A DNA stretch of 64,000 bases. It comes from Hespellia sp. (GTDB taxonomy: Bacteria; Bacillota; Clostridia; Lachnospirales; Lachnospiraceae). Below, one piece after another: positions 7,202-15,588 of the stretch (the stretch's first letter is position 1; the number at the start of each line of letters is the position of its first letter). Location: positions 1 to 64,000 of the forward strand of contig JAQUVD010000001.1 in assembly GCA_028693555.1 (NCBI GenBank), read 5' to 3'. The notes beneath the pieces were generated by a model that did no database searches, was not told the origin of the DNA, and saw only the letters and a list, made by a program, of their open reading frames with translations. Both the position numbers and the translations under genes were made by a program.

Positions 7202-8137
7202 TTATTCATGTAACCGTTTTATTATTTTATATACAATTTCATTCTCTGTAACTAAGGGCTTCTCATGCGAGAAAAATATAATCCCATTGCACGGTGCCAG
7301 AATACCTGAGATTACATATCCCTCATATGGATGTATAATCTCGGCAAGAAGATCACCCATCTTCACTTCTTCCCCCGCCGATTTCAGTCTGCGGTAGATT
7401 CCACCTGCATTCGTCCTCACAACGGCGAGATTTGATTCTTCTATAATCGTCGCAATATATCCGCTATGGCTGTTATAGCGGATGATTCCCATACGCATCA
7501 AAAACCGAAGAACCGCTGCAACAGCCTGGCGCGCGGATTCTTCGTTGATGGTATCGGTCTTATTGCTATAGATAGAAAACGCATTACAGTTCCACATCTG
7601 CCAGTTATAATTTAGCGTTGTCGTATCAATTGGCTTTGTTTTCCGAAGGACAACATAGGGAAGACCAAACAAATTTGCAAGACTTGTACTCTGCCTTCCG
7701 GTTTCCATCATACGCACATGAGGAATGAAGTCTCCCGGCAGATAAAAACTGGCAAATTGAATTCCATAATGATAGTCCTTAATCTGTTCAAACACACCGT
7801 TTGCAATACGCTGCGTTGTCTCACCCTGATCATATCCGGGAAACATGCGGTTGATGTCCGTATTATCTACGGACCAGAAGCGTTTTCCGATATTCATTGA
7901 GTGATGTTCCACCGATGGGATTACAAGTATTTCATGGTCTGTAACAATTGATCCTTTCTCTTCCAATTCTGTGAGCTTCTGAATCAGTTGTGAACAGATA
8001 TAGAGCTGCTGCATCTCATTTCCACGGATTGCACCCACGATACAAGCTGATTTTTTTCCGCTTCCAAATCGGTATCCGGTTATTTTCAAATCTTCACGAT
8101 ACGGAGATGGAATCGCATATATAGTCTCTTTTTTCAT
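7202..8137 (-). CDS. M14-like AstE/AspA-family protein lacking zinc ligands (probable pseudoenzyme)
   Basis: A 311-residue protein with the overall layout of succinylglutamate desuccinylase/aspartoacylase carboxypeptidases and clear similarity to the next gene upstream (for example NRMFPG near residue 96 matches NRVFPG there). The zinc motif GxHG[ND]E reads GAIRGNE (35-41), so the His is Arg38. The third ligand, DIH in the paralogue, reads GIQ (Gln127). The catalytic Glu region reads SIYSN (188-192). The C-terminal half keeps the beta-rich biotinyl-lipoyl-like part. The frame is intact and complete, so it is probably kept as a non-catalytic partner. Only three bases separate it from the paralogue. 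Confidence 0.8.
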   Translation of the reverse strand: MKKETIYAIPSPYREDLKITGYRFGSGKKSACIVGAIRGNEMQQLYICSQLIQKLTELEEKGSIVTDHEILVIPSVEHHSMNIGKRFWSVDNTDINRMFPGYDQGETTQRIANGVFEQIKDYHYGIQFASFYLPGDFIPHVRMMETGRQSTSLANLFGLPYVVLRKTKPIDTTTLNYNWQMWNCNAFSIYSNKTDTINEESARQAVAAVLRFLMRMGIIRYNSHSGYIATIIEESNLAVVRTNAGGIYRRLKSAGEEVKMGDLLAEIIHPYEGYVISGILAPCNGIIFFSHEKPLVTENEIVYKIIKRLHE

Positions 8138-8140
8138 TGT

Positions 8141-9073
8141 CTACGCACCTCCTAAAACCCGGCCAAGCAGTGAACCTGTATATACGACCGGATACTCCCT
8201 TCTCGTAAATATCATTCCATCAATCGGTGATATTACTTCTTCTGCCACAACACCGGACAGCGGGTCTAAGACCTCTCCAAGAACATCTCCTTCTTTGACG
8301 ATATCTCCAATCTGACATTTTGGAACATAGATGCCGGAGGTTCCTGCATTTATATATCCAACGGCTCGGTCTGAGGATATAATTGGTTCCTTTACTGACG
8401 CAACCGGTCCATCCCATAGACCTTTTTGCTTCATCAGATTGAGAATACCATCCACCAACTGATAGCCAAACTCCTTCGTGATGCGCATACCAACTCCCAT
8501 CTCGACAACAAGCGTAGGCACCCCGATGCTGTTCAGGCTGTATGCCAGTGTTGATTCTAAGACCGTTGCCGATACATGTACCCACACCAAATCAATATTC
8601 GTTAGCTTTGCGAGCGGCACTAAAGTGTCTGCTGTAATCTCATTGATACGGATCTGCGGCATTTCATTCAGAAAAATATTACTTGCATGGATATCAAAAC
8701 AGAAATCCGAACCTCTTAAATCTTCCACAACCTCTTTTGCAATCGTCTCAACCATCGGGCCTTCTTCATCACCCGGAAATACGCGGTTCATGTCAAGATC
8801 AAACATCGGTATTCCCCGTGTAATTGAATCCACCCCGAGAGGATTCAGTGCCGGATACACATCGACAATTCCTTTTAAATACTCTTTCTTTTCATTGATT
8901 CTCCGGAGCAGTTCATAGCATACAAACTGTCCTTCTAACTCATCCCCATGCGTTCCTGTAACGATTGAAATCCGTTTTTCATTTCCAGTCATCACAAGTG
9001 GTTCTACCCTCTGTTTTCGAATCCGAAGACATTCGTCAACTGGTAGTTCCTTTGATACCACTGTCTCAATCAT
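8141..9073 (-). CDS. M14 family succinylglutamate desuccinylase/aspartoacylase-like zinc hydrolase
   Basis: A 310-residue zinc-dependent amidohydrolase or carboxypeptidase of the AstE/AspA branch, which cleaves an acyl or amino-acid group from a small molecule or peptide. All expected residues are visible: TGTHGDE (His42, Glu45), DMNRVFPGD near 94, FDIH (His129) and VVEMG (Glu191). The C-terminal region, about 215-310, looks like the beta-barrel found in this branch. It is not an arginine-catabolism gene here: the neighbours are a transglutaminase, an alpha-E protein and an ATP-grasp ligase, suggesting that it trims the product of that system. Gaps are three bases on each side. Confidence 0.85.
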   Translation of the reverse strand: MIETVVSKELPVDECLRIRKQRVEPLVMTGNEKRISIVTGTHGDELEGQFVCYELLRRINEKKEYLKGIVDVYPALNPLGVDSITRGIPMFDLDMNRVFPGDEEGPMVETIAKEVVEDLRGSDFCFDIHASNIFLNEMPQIRINEITADTLVPLAKLTNIDLVWVHVSATVLESTLAYSLNSIGVPTLVVEMGVGMRITKEFGYQLVDGILNLMKQKGLWDGPVASVKEPIISSDRAVGYINAGTSGIYVPKCQIGDIVKEGDVLGEVLDPLSGVVAEEVISPIDGMIFTRREYPVVYTGSLLGRVLGGA

Positions 9074-9076
9074 GTT

Positions 9077-9853
9077 TTATATCTCCTCTACATTTACCAA
9101 TATCTGCTGTTTCTGATTTGCAGGTGACCCCATAAATACGCCCTTATCAAGAACGCAGTCTGCATAATCCCTGCCGTGAGCCAGTTTGATATAATAATCA
9201 TCGATATGCAGATTGTTCGTAGGATCAAGTCCATACCAGCCTTCTCCTGTATAGATTTCCACCCATGCATGGGTAGATCCTTCCCCAATCATAAATCCAT
9301 TTACATATCTTGCAGCAATGCCGCTCATCCTGCATAGTGCGATTAATATATGCGCATAGTCCTGACACACGCCCCGCCCTGCTTTCATCGCCTCTTCTGC
9401 GGTTGTTGATATATCCGTACTCCCTTTTACGTAAGTAAAATGCTGATATAGATACATCATAAGCTGAACAGCACGTTCCAGAGGATTTCCACACACCTTG
9501 CTGCACGCTTCTGCCGCAGCTTTAAGCGCCTGACCGGGCTCTGTGAATCTGGAAGGATATTTATACATGCTGTGCAGAACTTCTCTATGAACTTTCATTC
9601 CCTCTACTGCTGCATTTCCAACAATCTGCACTTCAAACTGTTTGTGATTGTCAAAATAATGTCCGACATATTTATGATTTCCAAACCCGTCCACCACTTC
9701 ATTCAGACAATCTGTCGGGTTGATATACCGGCTTAAAATTTGAATTTTCTGGACATCATCTGACACCGGAACACACCGAAGTGCAAAATAATGGTCATAG
9801 ATCGGTTCATCGAATCTTAAGCTCATTTCATATGTAAAACGCAGATTCTTCAT
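9077..9853 (-). CDS. Transglutaminase-like protease domain protein with Bact_transglu_N region
   Basis: A 258-residue soluble protein. The N-terminal third is the beta-rich Bact_transglu_N type. The C-terminal catalytic core shows GRGVCQDYAH (about 167-176), STHAWVEIY (about 205) and GLDPTNN (about 220), giving an intact Cys-His-Asp triad. Bacterial members act as peptidases or amide transferases. It has no signal peptide, so it is probably cytosolic. Its ATG directly follows the stop of the alpha-E gene. This combination with COG2307 and COG2308 genes is a recurring bacterial neighbourhood linked by comparative genomics to peptide ligation or processing. Confidence 0.88.
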   Translation of the reverse strand: MKNLRFTYEMSLRFDEPIYDHYFALRCVPVSDDVQKIQILSRYINPTDCLNEVVDGFGNHKYVGHYFDNHKQFEVQIVGNAAVEGMKVHREVLHSMYKYPSRFTEPGQALKAAAEACSKVCGNPLERAVQLMMYLYQHFTYVKGSTDISTTAEEAMKAGRGVCQDYAHILIALCRMSGIAARYVNGFMIGEGSTHAWVEIYTGEGWYGLDPTNNLHIDDYYIKLAHGRDYADCVLDKGVFMGSPANQKQQILVNVEEI

Positions 9854-10534
9854 TTATTTCACCTCGATTATCCCATCTAAGCAGGAAAGTGCTTCGTAAT
9901 AGCCTGTCCCTTCCTCGCTTTTTTCATTAATGATATCTGTGAGCTGATCCAATTTCTCAATATCATAATACATGTGCGTTTTGTGTATGCGCGAGACCAG
10001 CTTGTTGAATTCTTTTTCAATGTCATTGATGTGGTAATCCAGACGGATATACAGATCCATCCGTTCTACATATTTTCCACACTTCATGATATTCCTGCAG
10101 TCCTCGTCCACTACATAATCGTCTACACAGCCCCAGAAAGCAAGAAGGTAATCCAGTACCGACTGCAGTTCCAAAAGTGGCGCACGCGAAGAGCAATTTG
10201 CTTCAAAGGTGTCAATTGCCAGTTGAATATAAGCGAGTACGGTACTGCTCAATTCTTCTCTAAGCACAATTCCGTTATCATATGCCCGATTCATGTTTGA
10301 ATAAAGTGAATCAGGATTTTGTTTATCAAAAATGTACCTGTAAATAAAGTCTTCATTGCTTGAATAGATATCCGGAATATTTAATTTTTTACAATATGTT
10401 TTGTAATCCCCCTCGGACGCCTCAATCAAATGATCATAAATTCTGTAAAATTTTCGAATGGAAGTATAGACACGTTCCGTGTACCTTCCCAGCCAATATA
10501 AGTTGTCTAATTTGTTTATCGAGATAATACCCAT
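9854..10534 (-). CDS. Alpha-E domain protein (COG2307)
   Basis: A 226-residue, predicted all-helical protein. The opening NKLDNLYWLGRYTERV is the typical start of alpha-E proteins, where the conserved Arg, Glu and Trp lie. The biochemical role is unproven; the domain almost always occurs next to or fused with a circularly permuted ATP-grasp ligase and is thought to act with it. Its start lies 19 bases inside the end of the ATP-grasp gene, with AAGGAGGAGG in that gene's last codons, so the two proteins are very likely made in a coupled way. Confidence 0.88.
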   Translation of the reverse strand: MGIISINKLDNLYWLGRYTERVYTSIRKFYRIYDHLIEASEGDYKTYCKKLNIPDIYSSNEDFIYRYIFDKQNPDSLYSNMNRAYDNGIVLREELSSTVLAYIQLAIDTFEANCSSRAPLLELQSVLDYLLAFWGCVDDYVVDEDCRNIMKCGKYVERMDLYIRLDYHINDIEKEFNKLVSRIHKTHMYYDIEKLDQLTDIINEKSEEGTGYYEALSCLDGIIEVK

Positions 10535-11829
10535 GTGTCTTTAAAACCTCCTCCTTGCGATGAATTCACAATAAATGAATCTGGATTTCTGGTGAACCGG
10601 GTTAAGCCGCTCGCCCATACTTTCGTCTCTTTTCCAGATAATACAAAGGCTCGTAAATCCGCTTTTCTCGGAACAATCTTGTCCCCGTCCACAATGTCGA
10701 TATCGCGAAAATCGATGACCTCCTGTGCAATGAATCTTCTGGATTCTTTTATGATAAGCTGCTTCATATTCTCCAGTTCCTCAGCTGACAATTTATCTCC
10801 AAATACAACACCATATCCGCCGGCTTCCGCCACATCTTTAATAACCAGCTTTTTCAGATTCTGCAATACATAACTGCGGTCTTTTTCATAAAACGGAAGA
10901 TAGGTCGGCGCATTTTTAAGAATCGGTGTTTCGTGCAGGTAGTATTCAATCATTTTGGGAACAAAGTAATAAATTCCTTTATCGTCCGCTACTCCATTTC
11001 CCGGTGCATTTATAATTGCAACATTTCCTGCCCGGTAGACATCCATCAAATTCGGAATACCAATCAGTGAATCTGCTTCAAATGTCATCGGATCCAGATA
11101 TTCGTCTGAGATTCTGCGGTAAATCACACCAACTTTCTTCTTGTTTCCCATATAGTCCTTGTGGTACAGAAAATTCTTTTCGACAAACAGATCCGTATTC
11201 ATAGCCAATTCACTCTCTGTTTTTTCTGCCAGATAAGAATGTTCAAAATATGCCGCATTATAACGTCCCGGCGTCATAATCACTTTAATCCCGCCAACAT
11301 TGACATTGTCCATGACCTCTTTTAAAAGCTGTCCGTAATTTCGATTGTCACAAATCGGCGTATTTCGAAATGTCTGCGGTGATGCTCTCCTGCATAATTT
11401 TCTTGCGATCAACGGGTAGGAAGCACCTGATGGAATTCTAAGGTTATCTTCCAGAATATACCATTCATCATCCTTCCCCTGGACCAGATCAATTCCGGAA
11501 ATATGGCTGTAGATGCCTTGTGGCGGTACAATCCCCTCGCACTGTGGAAGGTATCCGGATGACACGAACACAAATTCTTCGGGTACAATCCCGTCCTTGA
11601 TAATATTCTTATCGCTATAAATGTCTTTCAAAAACAGATTCAATGCATCAACTCTCTGAATCAGCCCTTTTTCCAAATAGACAAAGTCATCATGCGTAAT
11701 TACTCTTGGTATTGCATCAAACGAAAACAGTTGTTCATGAAATTCATTATTTTTATAAATTCCAAACTTTACTCCATATCTTGCTAATAATCGATTGATA
11801 CTATCTGCATGTTCTACTAATTCATTCAT
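10516..11829 (-). CDS. Circularly permuted ATP-grasp type 2 ligase (COG2308)
   Basis: A 437-residue ATP-dependent carboxylate-amine ligase; the family forms amide or peptide-like bonds by way of an acyl phosphate. Recognisable blocks are GIYSHISGIDLVQGKDDEWY followed by ILEDNLRIPSGASY (about 103-140), the nucleotide-binding glycine-rich segment AEAGGYGVVFG (about 330-340) and the carboxy-terminal RADLRAFVLSG with SQGGGFKDTW. It is the first gene of the five-gene operon that runs down to 7202. Substrate and product are unknown. Escherichia coli relatives are fused to glutathionylspermidine-synthase-like domains, but no such fusion is seen here. Confidence 0.88.
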   Translation of the reverse strand: MNELVEHADSINRLLARYGVKFGIYKNNEFHEQLFSFDAIPRVITHDDFVYLEKGLIQRVDALNLFLKDIYSDKNIIKDGIVPEEFVFVSSGYLPQCEGIVPPQGIYSHISGIDLVQGKDDEWYILEDNLRIPSGASYPLIARKLCRRASPQTFRNTPICDNRNYGQLLKEVMDNVNVGGIKVIMTPGRYNAAYFEHSYLAEKTESELAMNTDLFVEKNFLYHKDYMGNKKKVGVIYRRISDEYLDPMTFEADSLIGIPNLMDVYRAGNVAIINAPGNGVADDKGIYYFVPKMIEYYLHETPILKNAPTYLPFYEKDRSYVLQNLKKLVIKDVAEAGGYGVVFGDKLSAEELENMKQLIIKESRRFIAQEVIDFRDIDIVDGDKIVPRKADLRAFVLSGKETKVWASGLTRFTRNPDSFIVNSSQGGGFKDTWVLSR

Positions 11830-11873
11830 AAAATCGCCTCCCTTTCTTCTTTTGCGTCATACCGCCCACAACG

Positions 11874-11908
11874 CAAAAAAACAAGGACAACCAAAACTGG
11901 CGTCCTTG
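11874..11908 (-). terminator. Terminator after tRNA-Thr
   Basis: On the minus strand a 7-bp stem (11902-11908 with 11882-11888) is followed by seven T residues. It lies about 60 bases after the tRNA and before the ATP-grasp gene, so it separates the two transcription units. Confidence 0.75.
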
Positions 11909-11965
11909 CATAGGTGTATCTTACAATATACGAGACAAAATGTCAAATACAAAATATAAGTGAAA

Positions 11966-12038
11966 AGCTGAAAATCGGATTTGAACCGACGACCCCTTCA
12001 TTACGAGTGAAGTGCTCTACCAACTGAGCTATTTCAGC
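11966..12038 (-). tRNA. tRNA-Thr (anticodon CGT)
   Basis: A 73-base cloverleaf on the minus strand. The acceptor strands GCTGAAA and TTTCAGC pair fully, the D stem is GCTC/GAGC, the anticodon stem is CTTCA/TGAAG with loop CTCGTAA, and the T arm has loop TTCAAAT. The anticodon CGT lies at 12003-12005 and reads the ACG threonine codon. The discriminator is T and the 3' CCA is not encoded. It has its own promoter (12063-12091) and terminator (11874-11908). Confidence 0.95.
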
Positions 12039-12062
12039 CTGTTGCTCAACTGCAACTAGGTT

Positions 12063-12091
12063 ATTATACCAAGGAATGAACACAATTTCAA
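12063..12091 (-). promoter_or_regulatory. Promoter of tRNA-Thr
   Basis: On the minus strand TTGAAA (12086-12091) and a consensus TATAAT (12063-12068) are separated by exactly 17 bases, 25 bases before the tRNA. It sits in the short gap after mscS. Confidence 0.75.
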
Positions 12092-12111
12092 GTGTTAATC
12101 CAAGATTTTCG

Positions 12112-12942
12112 CTACTTTTCTCCTGCCATGTGAACAGTGATCTGATGGAATGGGATTTCAATTTCATTTTCATCCAGTGTAAGCTTGATCTTCTCTAAAA
12201 TTCTCCATCTCGTCTCCCAATACTCCTCCGTTTTGACCCACGCCCGAACTCCAATCAGCACCGCACTTTCCGCAAGTTCACTGACGAACACCTTGATTTC
12301 TTCCTCTTTCAGAGTAGACGCATCCTGCGTCATTACATCCTGAATCAAAGCTTTTGCTTTCTTTAAATCCGCACTGTAAGAAATACCAACCGTCAGATTC
12401 AACAGTCTTTCGTCTTTTGCTGTTACATTCGTCATACTGCTGTTCGCTAGAATACCATTCGGTATGACAATTGTTTTATTATCAAGTGTCGAGAGCTTCG
12501 TGTAAAAAATCTGAATTTCTTTTACGGTTCCTTCGTTCTTATGTGTATCTTCTATGATATAATCCCCGACTTGAAATGGCTTTAACATCAGAATCAGCAC
12601 ACCACCTGCAAAGTTTGAAAGACTTCCCTGCAGTGCCAGACCAATTGCAACACCGGCCGATGCCAGCAGAGCTGCAACCGACGCCGATTCCACACCGAGC
12701 CTTGTTGCAATTCCGAAAATCAGGAGTGCATAGAGTGCAAACTTAAGCAGCGAATCAATAAACTGTCGGACCCCAATATCAGCACCGGAGCGTTCCAGCC
12801 CTCTTCTGACAATTTTGCGAACCCAGCCAATGATATATTTTCCGATGATAAATACAACAATCGCAAGTACAACACGAATGCAGTAGTTAATCAAAAGCGG
12901 TATATTATTTTCCAACGTAGTAGTAAAATGTGTCATTGTCAT
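12112..12942 (-). CDS. MscS-type small-conductance mechanosensitive channel
   Basis: A 276-residue membrane protein that opens under membrane tension and releases ions during osmotic downshock. Three N-terminal membrane helices are visible. The third contains the glycine/alanine-rich pore-lining stretch around residues 90-110 (VAALLASAGVAIGLALQGS), followed by the conserved FQVGDYI near 130 that starts the cytoplasmic beta domain. The length is normal for the short MscS class. The start chosen is ATG 12940-12942, preceded by GGGAG at suitable spacing; an ATG five codons upstream lies within that site. Confidence 0.9.
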   Translation of the reverse strand: MTMTHFTTTLENNIPLLINYCIRVVLAIVVFIIGKYIIGWVRKIVRRGLERSGADIGVRQFIDSLLKFALYALLIFGIATRLGVESASVAALLASAGVAIGLALQGSLSNFAGGVLILMLKPFQVGDYIIEDTHKNEGTVKEIQIFYTKLSTLDNKTIVIPNGILANSSMTNVTAKDERLLNLTVGISYSADLKKAKALIQDVMTQDASTLKEEEIKVFVSELAESAVLIGVRAWVKTEEYWETRWRILEKIKLTLDENEIEIPFHQITVHMAGEK

Positions 12943-12958
12943 CTCTGTTTCTCCCATC

Positions 12959-13834
12959 TCAAGCTTTTAGTCCAAAGAATGCACATAAGCTGCCTCTTTC
13001 GTTTCCCATGGTACGGTGTGAGTAGAGCACATCACTATTGCAGTGCGTACAGACATTTGAAACTGCGATATGCTCCGGAAGAATTCCTGCCTGCAAAAAT
13101 ACGATTTCATTCGCCCTCCAGAGATTCAGTTGATAATGCCCGTTTTCCTTTTTGTAAAACAATTCATCCCAATATTGCTTTTCGTAGTGTTCCCGAAACC
13201 TCGCAATCACATCTTCACTCACTTCATAACAATCCTGACATACCGACGGTCCGACCGCAGCAAGAATATCCGATGGCTCCGAGCCATACTGCTCGCTCAT
13301 CTTTTCTATCGTTACTTTTCCGATCTTTCCTACAGTTCCACGCCATCCGGAATGCGATAAGCCAATCACTTTTTTTACCGGGTCTAAAAAATACAGCGGA
13401 ACACAATCTGCATAAAAGGTGACAAGACACAGCCCCGGTACATCTGTCACCATGCCATCTACATCATGAAATTCCTGTGGTTTTGTCATCCCGTTTCCAC
13501 GATCTTCTTCGGTAATCACTCTGACATTCGTTGTATGCGTCTGCTGCGACAATACCAGATCTTCTGTTGACACACCGATTGCTTTTGCGAATCGGCGATA
13601 ATTCTCCATTACATTTTCCTGCGAATCGCCCCGCCCAAATCCAAGATTCATCGTGGAAAAGCATCCCTCACTGACACCGCCTGCCTTCGTGGAAAATCCC
13701 TGATTGACCAGACCGGTGTCTTCAAAGAGCGGATAGCGCAGATACATTACCGCTTCTTTTCTCTGCGTGTCCAGTGGAAAATAAATCTCATCGAAAATAT
13801 GCTGTTTATTTTTGTACTGAATCTTCGTGCTCAT
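12959..13834 (-). CDS. pgeF: Purine nucleoside phosphorylase / polyphenol oxidase family protein PgeF (YfiH-like)
   Basis: A 291-residue protein of the YfiH family, once called laccase-like. Characterised members cleave adenosine, inosine or methylthioadenosine with phosphate, and the Escherichia coli member edits cell-wall precursors that have incorporated serine. Visible metal and catalytic segments are QTHTTNV near 103, FYADCVPLYF near 140, SHSGWRGTV near 160 and GPSVCQDCYEV near 197. Translation likely begins at ATG 13832-13834 after a GAGGA site. It is followed closely by mscS and preceded by yraN, all on one strand. Confidence 0.88.
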   Translation of the reverse strand: MSTKIQYKNKQHIFDEIYFPLDTQRKEAVMYLRYPLFEDTGLVNQGFSTKAGGVSEGCFSTMNLGFGRGDSQENVMENYRRFAKAIGVSTEDLVLSQQTHTTNVRVITEEDRGNGMTKPQEFHDVDGMVTDVPGLCLVTFYADCVPLYFLDPVKKVIGLSHSGWRGTVGKIGKVTIEKMSEQYGSEPSDILAAVGPSVCQDCYEVSEDVIARFREHYEKQYWDELFYKKENGHYQLNLWRANEIVFLQAGILPEHIAVSNVCTHCNSDVLYSHRTMGNERGSLCAFFGLKA

Positions 13835-13858
13835 ATAGCTTTTCCTCACTTCTATAAT

Positions 13859-14215
13859 CTATCGGACAAATGTGAACGCATCCTTTGCCAGTGTAATCTC
13901 TTTGCCCAGTATTCCAATCACATCGAATCGGCAGGGTATATCACACACCTGATGTCTCGCAAGATAATATTGCGCACATTTCGAGATGATACGCTGTTTT
14001 TTCAGGTCTACTGCCTCGAAAGGATGTCCTGTTTTCAGACTTTTTCGAAATTTTACTTCACAAAAGACCAGATAGGAGCCATCAACTGCAATCAAATCAA
14101 TTTCTCCTCTGGGACATCTGTAATTTGATTCTAGAATCCGATAGCCCTGTGCCTCCAAAAATCTGCCTGCAGCCTGTTCATAGACTGCTCCTGTTTGTCT
14201 GTTATTCTGCTTCAT
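13859..14215 (-). CDS. yraN: YraN family (UPF0102) endonuclease-like protein
   Basis: A 118-residue protein with the PD-(D/E)XK nuclease pattern: an N-terminal Glu in YEQAAGRFLE, GEIDLIA (about 38-44) and FCEVKFR (about 52-58). The family is widespread and is usually found beside rnhB, as here, but its cellular role is not settled. The ribosome binding site is weak, so translation may depend on the upstream rnhB transcript. Confidence 0.87.
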   Translation of the reverse strand: MKQNNRQTGAVYEQAAGRFLEAQGYRILESNYRCPRGEIDLIAVDGSYLVFCEVKFRKSLKTGHPFEAVDLKKQRIISKCAQYYLARHQVCDIPCRFDVIGILGKEITLAKDAFTFVR

Positions 14216-14253
14216 AGATTTTCATTCTGACTTTGACCCTGTTAAATTCAAAT

Positions 14254-15012
14254 CTATATGAAATTCTTAATAAATGTAGTTCTGTGAATCGGCGTTGGCC
14301 CCAGTTCTTTGAGTGCTTTGATATGCACTTCAGCCCCATACCCCTTATTACTTGCAAATCCATATCCCGGAAGAATCTGATCATACTCTTCCATCATATG
14401 ATCTCTGGTAACTTTTGCAATGATACTGGCAGCAGCAATCGACATACTCTTCGCATCCCCCTTGATGATTGGAACCTGCTGGATTGTCACCTGTGGGATC
14501 GTTACAGCATCATTTAACAGCAGATCCGGCGTCACCTCAAGTTTGCTCACAGCCATTCGCATTGCTTCATAGGTTGCCTGTAAAATATTGATTTCATCAA
14601 TTCTTGCAGGACCGATAACACCAATTCCGGTTGCAACTGCTTTCTCCATAATTTCAAGATACAGTTCTTCTCTTTTCTTTGCGGAAAGCTTTTTCGAATC
14701 ATTGATATACAATATGGTGCAGTCCTTCGGAAGGATCACAGCACCCGCAACTACGGGACCTGCCAGCGGTCCTCTTCCAACCTCATCGATTCCACAGATC
14801 TGTCCATAGCTTTGATACTTGTTCTCATATCTGCGCATGAGTTCCAGACGCTTTAATTCCTGCTCATATTTTTCTTCTTTTTTCTTATATCTGCCAATCA
14901 GGCTGACAACGCCAGCCCGTGAGTCATCTGCAAATTCCGCATACAATGACTTTAGCTTCTCATTATCAGCCTGTTCAAATCTTTCTTTTATCTCTGATAT
15001 ACTAATACTCAT
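14254..15012 (-). CDS. rnhB: Ribonuclease HII
   Basis: A 252-residue enzyme that cuts RNA in RNA-DNA hybrids and removes single ribonucleotides from DNA. The catalytic DEDD set is visible: GIDEVGRGPLAGP (about 74-86, giving Asp and Glu), NDSKKLS (about 105-111), and the later LLNDA and KVTRDHMM regions. About 70 N-terminal residues form the helical extension common in Firmicute RNase HII. The start overlaps the end of the signal peptidase gene by 11 bases. Confidence 0.95.
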   Translation of the reverse strand: MSISISEIKERFEQADNEKLKSLYAEFADDSRAGVVSLIGRYKKKEEKYEQELKRLELMRRYENKYQSYGQICGIDEVGRGPLAGPVVAGAVILPKDCTILYINDSKKLSAKKREELYLEIMEKAVATGIGVIGPARIDEINILQATYEAMRMAVSKLEVTPDLLLNDAVTIPQVTIQQVPIIKGDAKSMSIAAASIIAKVTRDHMMEEYDQILPGYGFASNKGYGAEVHIKALKELGPTPIHRTTFIKNFI

Positions 15013-15556
15013 GTTTAATCACTCCAAAATGATCAAATGGATAAATGCGTATCCATGCTCTTCCCATCAGCTCACTTCTCTTTAAGACACCAACGGATTC
15101 CTGTCTGCTGTCTGCACTGTGGTTTCGATTGTCCCCCAGCACAAAGTATTCATCTGCGCCCAAAGTGATTGGTTCCGCTGCGATTCCCGGATTTTCCATT
15201 ACTTCATTCCCATAATGTTCATCCAGCAGTTCCCCATTGATATAGACATATCCGTCGATAACCTGAACGGTTTCTCCCGGAAGGCCGATAATACGTTTGA
15301 TATAATATGTATCTTTTTCATACTTGTATGGAAATACAATAATTTCGTATCTCTTTGGATCACGGAAACGGAACGAGATCTTATCTACAATCAGATTGTC
15401 TCCATCCTGAAGTGTTGTTTCCATCGAATGTCCATCCACACGTGTTCTCTGTCCAACAAATGTAATAATCAAAAAACTAAGTCCTACAATCACCACAATA
15501 TAGAGTATCCAGCTAAACAACTCTCCGATGACTGATCCACATCCTTTATCTTTCAT
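15002..15556 (-). CDS. lepB: Signal peptidase I (catalytic dyad intact)
   Basis: A 184-residue type I signal peptidase that removes signal peptides from secreted proteins at the outer face of the membrane. One N-terminal membrane helix (about 12-34) is followed by GHSMETTL with the nucleophile Ser44, then YYIKRIIGLPGE with the general base Lys87, and EYFVLGDNRNHSADSR near 135. This matches the Gram-positive SipS type with a single anchor. A second, altered copy lies about 1 kb away on the other side of rbgA. Confidence 0.95.
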   Translation of the reverse strand: MKDKGCGSVIGELFSWILYIVVIVGLSFLIITFVGQRTRVDGHSMETTLQDGDNLIVDKISFRFRDPKRYEIIVFPYKYEKDTYYIKRIIGLPGETVQVIDGYVYINGELLDEHYGNEVMENPGIAAEPITLGADEYFVLGDNRNHSADSRQESVGVLKRSELMGRAWIRIYPFDHFGVIKHEY

Positions 15557-15588
15557 TTCTTACCCCTTTTTTCATGTCTACTACTATC

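Noticed and set aside
12959-13834. Multicopper laccase
   Set aside because: Older annotations call this family laccase-like, but the motifs are those of YfiH/PgeF; no cupredoxin copper sites are present.
14202-14384. 60-residue open frame overlapping the end of rnhB
   Set aside because: It lies in another frame of rnhB, lacks a ribosome binding site and has no recognisable features.
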